From: Saccharibacillus sp. O23
GTDB taxonomy: Bacteria > Bacillota > Bacilli > Paenibacillales > Paenibacillaceae
Assembly: GCF_002205895.1 (NCBI RefSeq)
Contig: NZ_NJDE01000009.1
Location: forward strand, 248,001 to 312,000
Direction of reading: 5' to 3'
Length of the DNA: 64,000 bases
The notes beneath the pieces are model-generated. The model did no database searches. It was not told where the DNA came from and was given only the letters and a program-made list of their open reading frames with translations. Below are positions 46,765 to 55,352 of the stretch, in pieces; within the stretch, counting starts at the first letter, position 1; each line of letters begins with the position of its first letter. Made by a program: the position numbers and the translations under genes.

Positions 46765-47616
46765 ATGCCGATTAACAAACGAAAACTTACATTTAAAACT
46801 AAAAGACTGACGTTCGCGGCTGCGCTTACGGTCTTCGGAACGCTGACGGCGGGATGCGGAGCAGACTCGGCGAAAGTGACGTCCGAGAAGCCGCAGGCCG
46901 TTTCCGAAAGCGCGGAGTCGGTCAAAACGGCAGCCGCAGCGGATACGCAAACGGAACAACAAACGCGGGAAGACGACTATTTGGATAAATCCGATTACAC
47001 CGTGCAGCAGCTGAAGCCCGGCCAAGCCGATCTGCTGAACGATCTGATCCGTGCGCAGAACGCGGGCGATCAGGAAGCTTACGCGGCGCTGTTCGCTTCG
47101 GATACGCCCGAAGAGGCCAAGCGGATCTCGTTCAAGATCGCGAAGTTCGAGCTTCGGGTGCGCAGCGAAGGAGACGGCCCGCAGCGAATCGGCGCGGAGT
47201 TTCAGGAAGAACCAAGCGGCGAATCTTATTCCGTCGTCTACGAATTAGTCGCGGAAAACGGTCAGTGGAAGGTACGTTCCGCCGAACGCGCCGCGGGGCC
47301 GCTTGTCGACGAATCGATCTACGAAGGCGATGCGCTGGAGATCGCGAAGCTGATCAACCTCAGCATCAAGTACCGGAACGAAGGCGACGCGGCCGCTTAC
47401 CGCAAACTGTTCGGACCCGGCTCCAACATGAACGAACTTCAACCGAATGCGCAGCCTGTCAAAGAGATGCAGATCGCCGATATTCATTATTCCGAAGCCG
47501 ACGGCGCTTCGATCGTATATCCGATGATCAAACGCGAAGGCGAGACGGAGCTCTGGATGCCGGGATACGCGCTGCTCAAAAAAGACGGAAAATGGCTCAT
47601 CTACGACATCGACTAA
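46765..47616 (+). CDS. Lipoprotein with duplicated SnoaL-like/NTF2-like region
   Basis: 283 residues from ATG 46765, about 9 nt after GGGAGG. A basic N-terminus and hydrophobic stretch end in the lipobox LTAGC (Cys near 31). Two similar halves follow: DLLNDLIRAQNAGDQEAYAALFAS and KLINLSIKYRNEGDAAAYRKLFGP, each leading to a beta-sheet with a QWKVRSAE or KWLIYDID end, which suggests two NTF2-like modules. Function unknown. An ECF-type promoter precedes it. Confidence 0.75.
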   Translation: MPINKRKLTFKTKRLTFAAALTVFGTLTAGCGADSAKVTSEKPQAVSESAESVKTAAAADTQTEQQTREDDYLDKSDYTVQQLKPGQADLLNDLIRAQNAGDQEAYAALFASDTPEEAKRISFKIAKFELRVRSEGDGPQRIGAEFQEEPSGESYSVVYELVAENGQWKVRSAERAAGPLVDESIYEGDALEIAKLINLSIKYRNEGDAAAYRKLFGPGSNMNELQPNAQPVKEMQIADIHYSEADGASIVYPMIKREGETELWMPGYALLKKDGKWLIYDID

Positions 47617-47663
47617 AGCTTCCTTTGCGTGTACGATTGTCCGCCCTCTGCGAACAACTTGCG

Positions 47664-47692
47664 TCAGTTCGATGATTTTTTTCCCGAACTGA
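47664..47692. promoter_or_regulatory. Inverted repeat before the amino-acid permease gene
   Basis: TCAGTTCG-N13-CGAACTGA, perfect 8-bp arms, about 90 bp before the start codon. The T-rich centre is not followed by a T tract, so an operator is more likely than a terminator. Confidence 0.4.
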
Positions 47693-47782
47693 TGCCGTTT
47701 CCCGATTTTTAGTGTAGGATGGAGTATGCTCCCGATGAACGCGGGTTCGCATCACAGCAGCACAGAATCGGAGGAACTTTTA

Positions 47783-49144
47783 GTGGAAACCACCAACAAG
47801 CCGGAGGGCGAGAACCTTCAGAAGAAACTGCTTCCCCGGCATATCAGTTTTATGGCGATGGGAGGAGTCATCGGCACCGGCATCTTCAAAGGAAGCGCGG
47901 AAACGATCGCGCTTGCGGGTCCGGGCGTCGTCTTGACCTATCTGTTCGGCGGCATCCTGCTGCTGGTCGTCATGGGAGCGATCGCGGAGCTCGCGAGCGT
48001 CTACCCGAACCGCAACATGAAAGACTTCGTCCGGCAGGCATTCGGGCCGCGTCCGGCGTTTATCGTCGGCTGGCTGTACGCCTTCCTGATGTTAAGCGTA
48101 TGCGTCATCGAAGTGACGGCGGCGGGTTCTTTCCTGCAATATTGGATGCCCGGCGTACCGCTCTGGGTGCTCAGCCTCGCCAGCGCGGCGCTGATTCTGG
48201 GCATCAACCGCATGAGCGTAGAGACGTTCGGCGAGACCGAATTCTGGCTGGCCGGCATCAAGATCGCCATGATCGTCGTGTTCGTGATTCTCGGAGCGGG
48301 GCTGCTGTTCGGCTTGATTCCGGGAGCGAGCGGCGATGCGCCGGGATTGACGAATTATACGTCGCACGGCGGATTCCTGCCCAACGGCTGGCTGTCGGTC
48401 TTCTCGGCGCTGCTGGTCGTCATGTTCTCGTACGGCGGTTCCGAACTGATCGGACTGACGCTGACGGAAGCCAAAGACGCCGAGAAAGTCATGCCGCGCG
48501 TCGTCAAAAGCTTTATCCTGCGCGTCGTGCTGTTCTACACGCTGCCGATCCTGATCATCTGCGGCCTGATTCCGTGGAATCAGATTGCCGGACAATCGAG
48601 TCCGTTCGTGCAGGTGCTCGAAGCGACGGGGCTTAGCGGCGCGGCGCATATCATCAACTTCATTCTGGTCACGGCGGTGCTGTCGGCGGCCAACTCCAGC
48701 ATCTACGGCGCGACGCGAATGCTTCATTCGATGGCGGCCGCGGGGGAAGCGCCGAAAGCGCTCGGAACCACCACGGCTACAGGCGTACCGGTCGGCAGTC
48801 TGAGACTCTGCGCGTTCGTGCTGGTGATCGGCGCGGTCATCGCGTTCGTGGCCGGAGACAATCTGTTCTCGATCCTGCTGGCCGTACCGGGCTTCGTCGT
48901 ACTGATCGTCTGGTTGTCGATCTGCCTGGCCCAGATCAAGCTGCGTCCGCACTATCCGAAACAGCCGACTTTCCGCATCTGGGGTTACCCGTATATCACG
49001 GGCATCACGGCGCTGCTGCTGGCCGTCATCGCGGCCGGCTTCGTGATCGATCCGCAGAACCGGCTGAGCATCGGGGTCTGCGTCGGCGTATTGATTCTGC
49101 TGATCGTCTGGTCGGTGGCGAAGTTTAAGAAAACGGAGGAGTAA
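47783..49144 (+). CDS. APC-family amino-acid permease
   Basis: 453 residues from GTG 47783, 8 nt after GGAGG; two ATG codons further upstream lack good binding sites. Twelve membrane helices are expected. The first bears the family motif SFMAMGGVIGTGIFKGSAETIALAGPG, typical of proton-coupled amino-acid permeases of the yeast-like AAT group; SYGGSELIGLTLTEAKDA matches helix VI. The substrate is not assignable. The next gene begins 3 bp after the stop. Confidence 0.92.
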   Translation: METTNKPEGENLQKKLLPRHISFMAMGGVIGTGIFKGSAETIALAGPGVVLTYLFGGILLLVVMGAIAELASVYPNRNMKDFVRQAFGPRPAFIVGWLYAFLMLSVCVIEVTAAGSFLQYWMPGVPLWVLSLASAALILGINRMSVETFGETEFWLAGIKIAMIVVFVILGAGLLFGLIPGASGDAPGLTNYTSHGGFLPNGWLSVFSALLVVMFSYGGSELIGLTLTEAKDAEKVMPRVVKSFILRVVLFYTLPILIICGLIPWNQIAGQSSPFVQVLEATGLSGAAHIINFILVTAVLSAANSSIYGATRMLHSMAAAGEAPKALGTTTATGVPVGSLRLCAFVLVIGAVIAFVAGDNLFSILLAVPGFVVLIVWLSICLAQIKLRPHYPKQPTFRIWGYPYITGITALLLAVIAAGFVIDPQNRLSIGVCVGVLILLIVWSVAKFKKTEE

Positions 49145-49147
49145 CGG

Positions 49148-49705
49148 ATGACGATGCAGATTCCCGACGATTTTTGTTGGAACGGCAAAGACGATTGGGA
49201 ACTGCTCGGCATTCAGCCCCGCTTATTGTTCGATCCTGCCGCTTACGGAATACCGGTCGGGAGCGATCGTCTTACCGCCTGTTATCGAGGGTATTATTGC
49301 CGGTTTAAGGTGGAACAAGAACAGTTGAAACTGGACAGATTGACGGTTTTTGCCGTCGAAGGTATCGAACAACCTCCGTTCAACGGCATCCGTCCGCAGC
49401 ACGTAAAAAAGCCGTTTCTTTTTTATCAATACCTCGATTTGGAATTCTCGCTGCCTTACTCGGGGACGGTCTGGCTGGGCCAAGCACCCGAAGCCGCGCG
49501 CGGCGGAGGAATGCACGAAATCGTGGATTATCGAGAGATGCATGCCCTGGTTTTCGAGCGGGGAATGCTGATCCGTACCGAAGATTACAGCGAATTGCTG
49601 GCGGACATTCGAGCGCAGACGGATATGTCCTCTATCGAAAAAGTCATCATGGCCTGCGAACTCACGCTGCCGCGAGAGGAACGGCTGCAATACGAGTTTC
49701 GGTAA
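49148..49705 (+). CDS. Hypothetical protein co-transcribed with the permease
   Basis: 185 residues, ATG 3 bp after the permease stop with AACGGAGGA. Soluble, rich in aromatic residues, no membrane segment (CWNGKDDWELLGIQPRLLFD, YYCRFKVEQEQLKLDRLTVF, SLPYSGTVWLGQAPEAARGG). I do not recognise a family. The alpha/beta look resembles small immunity-type proteins nearby, but that is a weak comparison. Confidence 0.7.
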   Translation: MTMQIPDDFCWNGKDDWELLGIQPRLLFDPAAYGIPVGSDRLTACYRGYYCRFKVEQEQLKLDRLTVFAVEGIEQPPFNGIRPQHVKKPFLFYQYLDLEFSLPYSGTVWLGQAPEAARGGGMHEIVDYREMHALVFERGMLIRTEDYSELLADIRAQTDMSSIEKVIMACELTLPREERLQYEFR

Positions 49706-49712
49706 ATAAGAC

Positions 49713-49752
49713 GAAAAAAGCCGAGTGCGGAATAACCGCATTCGGCTTTTTG
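49713..49752. terminator. Bidirectional terminator between convergent genes
   Basis: AAAAAAGCCGAGTGCGG / CCGCATTCGGCTTTTT with one G-T pair and an AATAA loop; A and T runs allow use from both sides. Confidence 0.87.
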
Positions 49753-49787
49753 GGTTACCCCGATTCGTTTCGGCGCTCGTCAAACGT

Positions 49788-50669
49788 TTAAAGATACGCC
49801 CAAAAGACCTGTTTCGCCCGCTCCCAATCGACTCCGAGGCGTCCGCGCCAACCGGCCCACGGCATTTCCAGATCGGAGCGGCCCTGCGTCGTGTCCAGCT
49901 CCATGCCGGCTTCGACCATGTCTTCATGATCGATCCAGCGATCCGGACGAATCGGCAGGCCGATATTCGGCAGCACGCCGATCTCGGCCAATACGCTGAG
50001 CAGCGCGCGGCGGGTGCCGGCGTTGCCGCGCAGCACTTTCTCCGCGCTGAGCCGTTTCTCCAGCGCGCCGGGTTTCTCGTCGTCCGCCGCCCGGTCGACG
50101 GCTTCGAGCAGACGCCGCAGCGCGGCGGCGTCTTCCTTGGTCGGCACGACCTCCGGCAGTTCCAGCCGCTCGGTCAAGTCCGCATAGACGCCGACCGGCG
50201 AAGCCCAAGAATAGCCGATCCAGAGCGATTCGCGGATCTGAGACAGATTCGAACAGTCGGTCAGCGAATGTTCGTAATAGCCGCAGACGCCGCAGGACAC
50301 GAGCTTGCGGGCGCGGCGATAACCGTGCGCCGGCAGCAGCCGCGTATAACGCAGGCTGATCGGACCGTTGACGCCGCGCCGATAACGGTCGCCGGCGGCC
50401 GCCACGAATTCCCCGATCAATCGGGCTTCGGACAGCCGCTCGTCGCGTCCCAGCTCGGCAATGTCGTTCATCAGCGCATCATGTTCCAGCAGAACGGGTT
50501 CGTTCGCTTTCCAGCCGATTTCGTGCATGAACGTTTTGTCTTCGTCCGAGAGGACGGAGTCGTCGTACAGGCTGACGCCGAGCTGCGGATCGTAAGTGCC
50601 GTTCGCGTAGAAGTAGAGTTTTTTGAACAACGCCATTCTTTTTTTGTACATTTTGTCGAGATCGCTCAT
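49788..50669 (-). CDS. Hypothetical protein in operon with endonuclease V
   Basis: 293 residues from ATG 50669, overlapping the endonuclease V stop as ATGA. The sequence has no signal peptide. It contains a CGVCGYYEHSLTDC cysteine cluster around residue 125, perhaps structural, and tryptophan-rich ends (GYSWASPVGVYAD, MPWAGWRGRLGVDWERAKQVFW). The coupling to endonuclease V could hint at nucleic-acid work, but the function is unknown. Confidence 0.75.
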   Translation of the reverse strand: MSDLDKMYKKRMALFKKLYFYANGTYDPQLGVSLYDDSVLSDEDKTFMHEIGWKANEPVLLEHDALMNDIAELGRDERLSEARLIGEFVAAAGDRYRRGVNGPISLRYTRLLPAHGYRRARKLVSCGVCGYYEHSLTDCSNLSQIRESLWIGYSWASPVGVYADLTERLELPEVVPTKEDAAALRRLLEAVDRAADDEKPGALEKRLSAEKVLRGNAGTRRALLSVLAEIGVLPNIGLPIRPDRWIDHEDMVEAGMELDTTQGRSDLEMPWAGWRGRLGVDWERAKQVFWAYL

Positions 50670-51367
50670 GAACGGTTCTCCTTTCGGATCGGTAAACGGT
50701 TCAACTCGCGCCGCACAAGCTGATCCGCCTGCCGGGTCGTTTCCGGCAGACGATAACGCGGCGTCAGCTTCAGCATCCACGCGCAGGCCGTTTCCGGCGA
50801 GATCAGATGGCCGGGCGAGACGAAGATCGGCTTCACGCCGGTCTGCGTGCGCAGTACGCCGCCGACCCGATCGCCTTCATGGATCAGCGGCGAAGACGAA
50901 CCTCGCACGGAATCCGGTTCGTCGTATTCGCCGACCAACCGCGTTTTGCCGCAGCCGATCGTCGGCACGCCGAGCAGAAGCCCCAGATGGCTGGCAAGCC
51001 CGAAGCGGCGCGGATGCGCGATGCCCTGCCCGTCGCAGACGATCAGATCGGGCGAGGCCTGAAGCCGTTCGAAAGCTTCCAACACCGGCGGCAGTTCGCG
51101 GAACGAGAACAGGCCCGGTATGTAAGGTAAAGACGGCGTACCGACGGCGCAAGCCGTTTCGACGACTTCGAGCGTTGCCGCGTCCAACAGGGCGACCGCG
51201 GCTACGAGCCGGTCGTCTTCTTTGGCGTAAGCGACGTCGACGCCCGCGACATGGCGGACGTCGAACGGCTGCGGATCAAGCAAGGATATGCGCGACGCCA
51301 GCTCGGTTTGCAGCCGGACCGCTTCTTCTTCGCTTAGCGTCCAAGAGTGACGAAATACAGGCTGCAT
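50666..51367 (-). CDS. nfi: Endonuclease V
   Basis: 233 residues. Cuts DNA (or RNA) near deoxyinosine or inosine. Motifs: VAGVDVAYAKED with the metal-binding Asp, YIPGLFSFRELPPVLEAF with the conserved Tyr and Glu, VCDGQGIAHPRRFGLASHLG with catalytic Asp, and GCGKTRLVG. ATG 51367 follows AGGAGGAACACC. Length is typical. First gene of a two-gene operon. Confidence 0.95.
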   Translation of the reverse strand: MQPVFRHSWTLSEEEAVRLQTELASRISLLDPQPFDVRHVAGVDVAYAKEDDRLVAAVALLDAATLEVVETACAVGTPSLPYIPGLFSFRELPPVLEAFERLQASPDLIVCDGQGIAHPRRFGLASHLGLLLGVPTIGCGKTRLVGEYDEPDSVRGSSSPLIHEGDRVGGVLRTQTGVKPIFVSPGHLISPETACAWMLKLTPRYRLPETTRQADQLVRRELNRLPIRKENRS

Positions 51368-51422
51368 GGTGTTCCTCCTATACGGATCGGAATGAGGCCG
51401 GCATGCGAGCGGCGATCGACCG

Positions 51423-52661
51423 TCAAACGGCCGCTCCGCTTTTGCGCGTCCGGTTCAAATGCACCATCAAGAACAAGAACGCCGCCGCGAACGATCCCGT
51501 GATGATCCAGATCGGAATGCGCGGATCGAGCGTGTACGCCCAGCCGCCGACGATGCCGGCCGGCGAAGTGAGCAGCAGGATGACGACGGACAGCATGGAG
51601 AACACTTTGGCGCGTTTCTCGTCGTCGATCGCGTTCTGCACGGCCGCTTCGAGATACGGCGAGCTGATCATCAGACCGACGGCGGCGAGCACGGTGCTGA
51701 AGCCGATCCAGACCAGATTCGAAGTCGGCCAGAGCACCAGCATCACGTTCGACAGCACGGACAGTCCGAAACCGGCCATCATCGAACGCGTTTCCGCTTC
51801 GGCGGGGATCTTCGGCATGATGAACCACAGGGCCAGCAGCATGATGATCGAAGAGACCGCCGGCACCAGCGAGATCAAGCCGCTGTCCACATGCAGGAAG
51901 TCGGCCAGATAGAGCGACAAATACGTCGTTTTGAGCGTCGCTTGGAAATTGAACAGAATATAGACGACGAAGATCAGCATCAAGCTGCGGCTGGCGAACA
52001 GGTCGCGGATCGCGCCGCTGTATTCGATCAGGCTGCTGCGAAGTCCGAGTTCTTTGGTTTCTTTCATTTTGCGGTAGCCCATTTCCGTCTCCGTCGTGGT
52101 GACATGGCGCCCGATAAACTGGAAGGTCATCAGCACCGAGCAGAGCACGTACATGATCCGCGTGCCGGATACGAGTCCGTAATGGTCGACCAGCAGGCCG
52201 CCGAGCGGAGCGAACAAACCGCCGATCACGCCGATGATCTGAAGCAGCGTGAATACGTAGGTTCGGTCTTTGGGCGGGGTATCTTCGACGATCAGGCAGT
52301 AGAACGCGACATGCGGAACCCGCTGCAAGCCGTTGATGAAGGTGGCGATCACGAAGAACCAGATGTTCTGCGAAAAAGCGAAGATCAGCATCGCCACGCT
52401 CCAACTGAGCACGTCGAACGTCAGAATGGCGCGTTTGCGGCCCATCCGGTCGGTCAGATAGCCGCTCATGAACGACGACATGACCTGCACGATCAGACCG
52501 AGCGTCGTGATCCAGCCGATATTCGTCTCGGTCACGCCAAGCTCGTACATGTACAGCGTCGCGTAAGTCGCCATCATGCTGTACGGAATCAGGAAAAAAG
52601 GCTCGAAAGCCAGACAGCCCCGGCTGTTGCCGCGAAGTCTCGGGAAAAGCGTCCTTGCCAT
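51423..52661 (-). CDS. MFS transporter
   Basis: 412 residues with about twelve helices. The loop between helices 2 and 3 reads GYLTDRMGRKRAIL, the MFS signature. A central cytoplasmic loop (TTTETEMGYRKMKETKELGLRSS) separates two halves, and the tail is RTRKSG. It has the form of drug or sugar efflux carriers; no substrate can be named. The region upstream of its ATG is shared with the divergent GrpB-family gene. Confidence 0.9.
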   Translation of the reverse strand: MARTLFPRLRGNSRGCLAFEPFFLIPYSMMATYATLYMYELGVTETNIGWITTLGLIVQVMSSFMSGYLTDRMGRKRAILTFDVLSWSVAMLIFAFSQNIWFFVIATFINGLQRVPHVAFYCLIVEDTPPKDRTYVFTLLQIIGVIGGLFAPLGGLLVDHYGLVSGTRIMYVLCSVLMTFQFIGRHVTTTETEMGYRKMKETKELGLRSSLIEYSGAIRDLFASRSLMLIFVVYILFNFQATLKTTYLSLYLADFLHVDSGLISLVPAVSSIIMLLALWFIMPKIPAEAETRSMMAGFGLSVLSNVMLVLWPTSNLVWIGFSTVLAAVGLMISSPYLEAAVQNAIDDEKRAKVFSMLSVVILLLTSPAGIVGGWAYTLDPRIPIWIITGSFAAAFLFLMVHLNRTRKSGAAV

Positions 52662-52805
52662 GTGCGTCTTCCTCCGGTGTCGTAAAATGGGTACAATGGG
52701 AGCGATAAAAGGTTAAGCGTTTTCGAACCCGTCCGTATATAAGTTACTACAGCGAAAACGAAAAAAACAGGCGAACACGCAAAAAGCGAAACGGAGGAAA
52801 AAAAT

Positions 52806-53333
52806 ATGGCCGAACGAACAAAAATCATCGAGGTGGTGCCTTACGATTCCGCTTGGCCGCAGGCGTTCGAACAGATCGCGGCCGCCGTGAACGGATGGAT
52901 CGGCGATCTGCTGATCGGCATCGAACATGTCGGCAGCACGTCGGTTCCGGGTCTTGCGGCCAAACCGATCATCGATCTCGACGCGGTGATGCGAAGCCGG
53001 GACGTGCTGCCGGAAGTCATCGAACGTCTGGCGAAGCAGGGATTCGAACATCAAGGCAATCTGGGGATCGAAGGCCGGGAAGCTTTTCGTCCGACGAGAG
53101 ACTTCGGGTTTACGAACTACCATCTGTACGTCTGCGCGCCCGACGGAGCCGGTTACCTCGAACATCTCGCGCTGCGCGACTACCTGCGGAACCATGACGA
53201 AGCGCGCGACGAATACGCCCGGCTCAAGCTGGAGCTCGCGCGGGCGCATCGAACGGATATCGACGCTTACGTCGAAGGCAAAACGGCGTTCGTGCGGAAG
53301 ATCCTCCAGCAAGCGAACCGGCCTACTTCATAA
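52806..53333 (+). CDS. GrpB/UPF0157-family protein (nucleotidyltransferase-like)
   Basis: 175 residues, ATG after GAGGAAA. The family signature is intact: VEVVPYDSAWP-like start (IEVVPYDSAWPQAFEQIAAAV), IEHVGSTSVPGLAAKPIIDLDAVM with the G-S-T and D-x-D pattern of minimal nucleotidyltransferases, and HLYVC. Some members are fused to dephospho-CoA kinase. The reaction is not established. It stands alone between divergent and convergent neighbours. Confidence 0.88.
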   Translation: MAERTKIIEVVPYDSAWPQAFEQIAAAVNGWIGDLLIGIEHVGSTSVPGLAAKPIIDLDAVMRSRDVLPEVIERLAKQGFEHQGNLGIEGREAFRPTRDFGFTNYHLYVCAPDGAGYLEHLALRDYLRNHDEARDEYARLKLELARAHRTDIDAYVEGKTAFVRKILQQANRPTS

Positions 53334-53381
53334 GCGTCCGGACGTCTCGGAGAACAAAAGCCGCACGCATGATTCGAAGCT

Positions 53382-53840
53382 TCAGCCCTGCGTTTCCTCT
53401 TCCTTTTCGATCGGCTCGACCGTGAAGCTCCCGTCTTTCGACGTCACCGCATACAGCTCGTCGAATCCTTCCGCGTAATTCGGTTGGACGAGCTTTTTCG
53501 CCACGCTCTGAATCCCGATTTCGCGTACCTGCGTTTTGCCCGTCCGCCGCGCGTTGCGCCGAACCGATTCTTCGTAATCCGGCACGAAAAAGTACCCGAC
53601 GATCCGGAAACGCTGCGTACGCGCCGCTTCGATATATTTCGCCCGGTCTTCCGGCAGAGGATTGGTGTTATCGACGACGAACGGCTGCTTCGCTTCGACG
53701 AATGCTTGCAGCAGCAGCTTCTCGCGGTAGCGCGTGCGCAGCATGTCCATGTTCAGCCGCAGATGGGTATCGAGATAACGTTCTTTGTAGAACGTCGATT
53801 TGCCCGAAGCCTGAATGCCGATCAGCACGATACATTCCAT
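53382..53840 (-). CDS. T4-Pnk-like polynucleotide kinase domain protein
   Basis: 152 residues. The P-loop is GIQASGKST (8-16). D32 and R35 in LNMDMLR align with the catalytic Asp and substrate-binding Arg of T4 polynucleotide kinase, and VVDNTNPLPEDRAKYI gives the lid-proximal segment. Only the 5'-kinase domain is present; no phosphatase domain. It begins 3 bp after the Thg1-like stop, so the two are almost surely co-expressed. Phosphorylation of RNA 5' ends would suit the upstream enzyme. Confidence 0.85.
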   Translation of the reverse strand: MECIVLIGIQASGKSTFYKERYLDTHLRLNMDMLRTRYREKLLLQAFVEAKQPFVVDNTNPLPEDRAKYIEAARTQRFRIVGYFFVPDYEESVRRNARRTGKTQVREIGIQSVAKKLVQPNYAEGFDELYAVTSKDGSFTVEPIEKEEETQG

Positions 53841-53843
53841 GGT

Positions 53844-54602
53844 CTACACGTCCTTTTGCCGCTGCGGGTATTCGCGGTCGGTATATACGAAACGATTGAT
53901 ATATTCCCGATCCTGCGAGAACACCGGCGTATTGAGGTCGACGTCCCATTTGCGGCGAACGGCGGTTCCTTTGAGATATTCCTGTTTGACGATGCACGCG
54001 CCGCGTTTCTGCCAGACCGGGAGGTCGTTCCAGTTGAGGCCTTTTTCTTTGAACAATTTGTCCTGCAGCGCGCCGCCGTCCAATCCTTGCAGCTCATGAT
54101 GGGGGAAATGCGCCTGCGACACCATCGAGACGCTGTTCTTCGTCGCGTCCATCTGGCGCCAGAGGAAGTAGTTCGTGACCTCGTCCTGCGGCAGCACCCA
54201 AGCGCGGGCGTCGAACGTCGCGAGCGGACGGTCGGGATATACCGTGCGGATCTCTTCGTTGAACTTGGCCGTCGCAAGCGAAGCGGCTACGGAGACGATC
54301 TTTTGCAGATTGTTTTCGAACCACGAAGCCGTCGTGAGTTTGTCGTAGTTGGTCAGCAGGATCGAGATTTCGTCGCTCTGATGATAGACCAGTTTGCAGC
54401 CCATGATATTTTGCGCGAGGTATTTGCACGTTTCCCAGAAGACGGCGATCAACGGCTCGTCGAACGGTTTGTCCATGCCTTTGGTAAACGTGTGAAAATG
54501 GCAGCCGTCGATCCGGATCACGACAGGCATGCGGCCGGGCAGGTATTGGCGGAACGCGTTTTCGTAATTTTTCATGCGTCCGCCGAAGTCGTCGATATGC
54601 AT
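53844..54602 (-). CDS. Thg1-like protein (3'-5' RNA polymerase, tRNA repair)
   Basis: 252 residues from ATG 54602, 10 nt after AAAGGAG. Thg1 enzymes add nucleotides to RNA 5' ends in the 3'-5' direction. Metal-binding acids are D32 in IRIDGCHFHTF and D77-E78 in HQSDEISILL, spaced as in eukaryotic Thg1. WFENNLQKIVSVAASLATAKF and the FDARAW segment are also family-typical. Bacterial homologues studied (for example from Bacillus thuringiensis) repair 5'-truncated tRNAs. The kinase gene follows at once and a SUKH-like gene precedes by 18 bp. Confidence 0.92.
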   Translation of the reverse strand: MHIDDFGGRMKNYENAFRQYLPGRMPVVIRIDGCHFHTFTKGMDKPFDEPLIAVFWETCKYLAQNIMGCKLVYHQSDEISILLTNYDKLTTASWFENNLQKIVSVAASLATAKFNEEIRTVYPDRPLATFDARAWVLPQDEVTNYFLWRQMDATKNSVSMVSQAHFPHHELQGLDGGALQDKLFKEKGLNWNDLPVWQKRGACIVKQEYLKGTAVRRKWDVDLNTPVFSQDREYINRFVYTDREYPQRQKDV

Positions 54603-54620
54603 AAGATTCAAGCTCCTTTG

Positions 54621-55181
54621 TCAGAGTAGGGAAGGCGGAGGTTCCGATCGCCGGCGATGGAAGTCGAGGCGCGAAGCGTCCAGCGGGAAAAAGTCTTCGG
54701 ACAGCTCGTATAGGCGCATCGGCCAGAAGGTCTCGTCGTTCTCTATCGCCGAGGGGTCTTTTTCCCGCAGCAGGCGATCCAGAACTTCGGCGGCCGCTTC
54801 GGCCTCGATCTCCCGCGCGGCCCGCCGCTTCGCGTATTCGATAAAAAGGTTATGGCAGGCGCAAAAAGCTTCGAGCGAAGTATTCGCGAACACTTCTTGC
54901 GCTTGGCCGTCGTCCGTATACAGATAAAACACCGTTCCGTCGCCGTCGCCGTCGTCGGCCGCGTAATAACCGCCCAGATCTCGGCCGAACACGACGAAGT
55001 CGCGGCCGGATAGGGCGCAGCGATACAGAGGTTCGCCGAATTCGATCCCGTAATAGGGATAAGGCGCGGCCGAACGCATGCGGGTCGGCAGCGTCGATAA
55101 CCGCTCCGAATGACGCAGTTCCGAAAGCGATAGAGGTCGGAGCAGATTTTTCCATTCCTCGGCGATCGGTTCGGATTCCAT
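54621..55181 (-). CDS. SUKH-like protein, first gene of the RNA-repair operon
   Basis: 186 residues from ATG 55181, after GGAGG. The central part (FGEPLYRCALSGRDFVVFGRDLGGYYAADDGDGDGTVFYLY) resembles the beta-sheet of SMI1/KNR4 (SUKH) proteins, followed by a helical tail. The assignment is moderate. If it is an immunity-type protein, the operon may link protection from an RNA-cutting toxin with repair of the cut RNA. It stops 18 bp before the Thg1-like start. Confidence 0.6.
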   Translation of the reverse strand: MESEPIAEEWKNLLRPLSLSELRHSERLSTLPTRMRSAAPYPYYGIEFGEPLYRCALSGRDFVVFGRDLGGYYAADDGDGDGTVFYLYTDDGQAQEVFANTSLEAFCACHNLFIEYAKRRAAREIEAEAAAEVLDRLLREKDPSAIENDETFWPMRLYELSEDFFPLDASRLDFHRRRSEPPPSLL

Positions 55182-55284
55182 AAGAGCTTCCTCCGTTTCC
55201 TGTCGGGTACGCGCCGAGTCGGCGCGTTTTCCTTATTTTAACGGATTGCGGCGTCTTATCCAAACGAAGAAACGCCGTCGCAAG

Positions 55285-55332
55285 AAAAAAGCCGACGGCG
55301 CTCCGGAATTCTCCGGAGACCGTCGGCGCTGC
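55285..55332 (-). terminator. Terminator of the M20 peptidase gene
   Basis: On minus, a long stem (AGCGCCGACGG / CCGTCGGC with an inner CTCCGG / CCGGAG stem) is followed by TTTTTT. Confidence 0.85.
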
Positions 55333-55352
55333 CGAGCGGGAGGGAAACGGAA

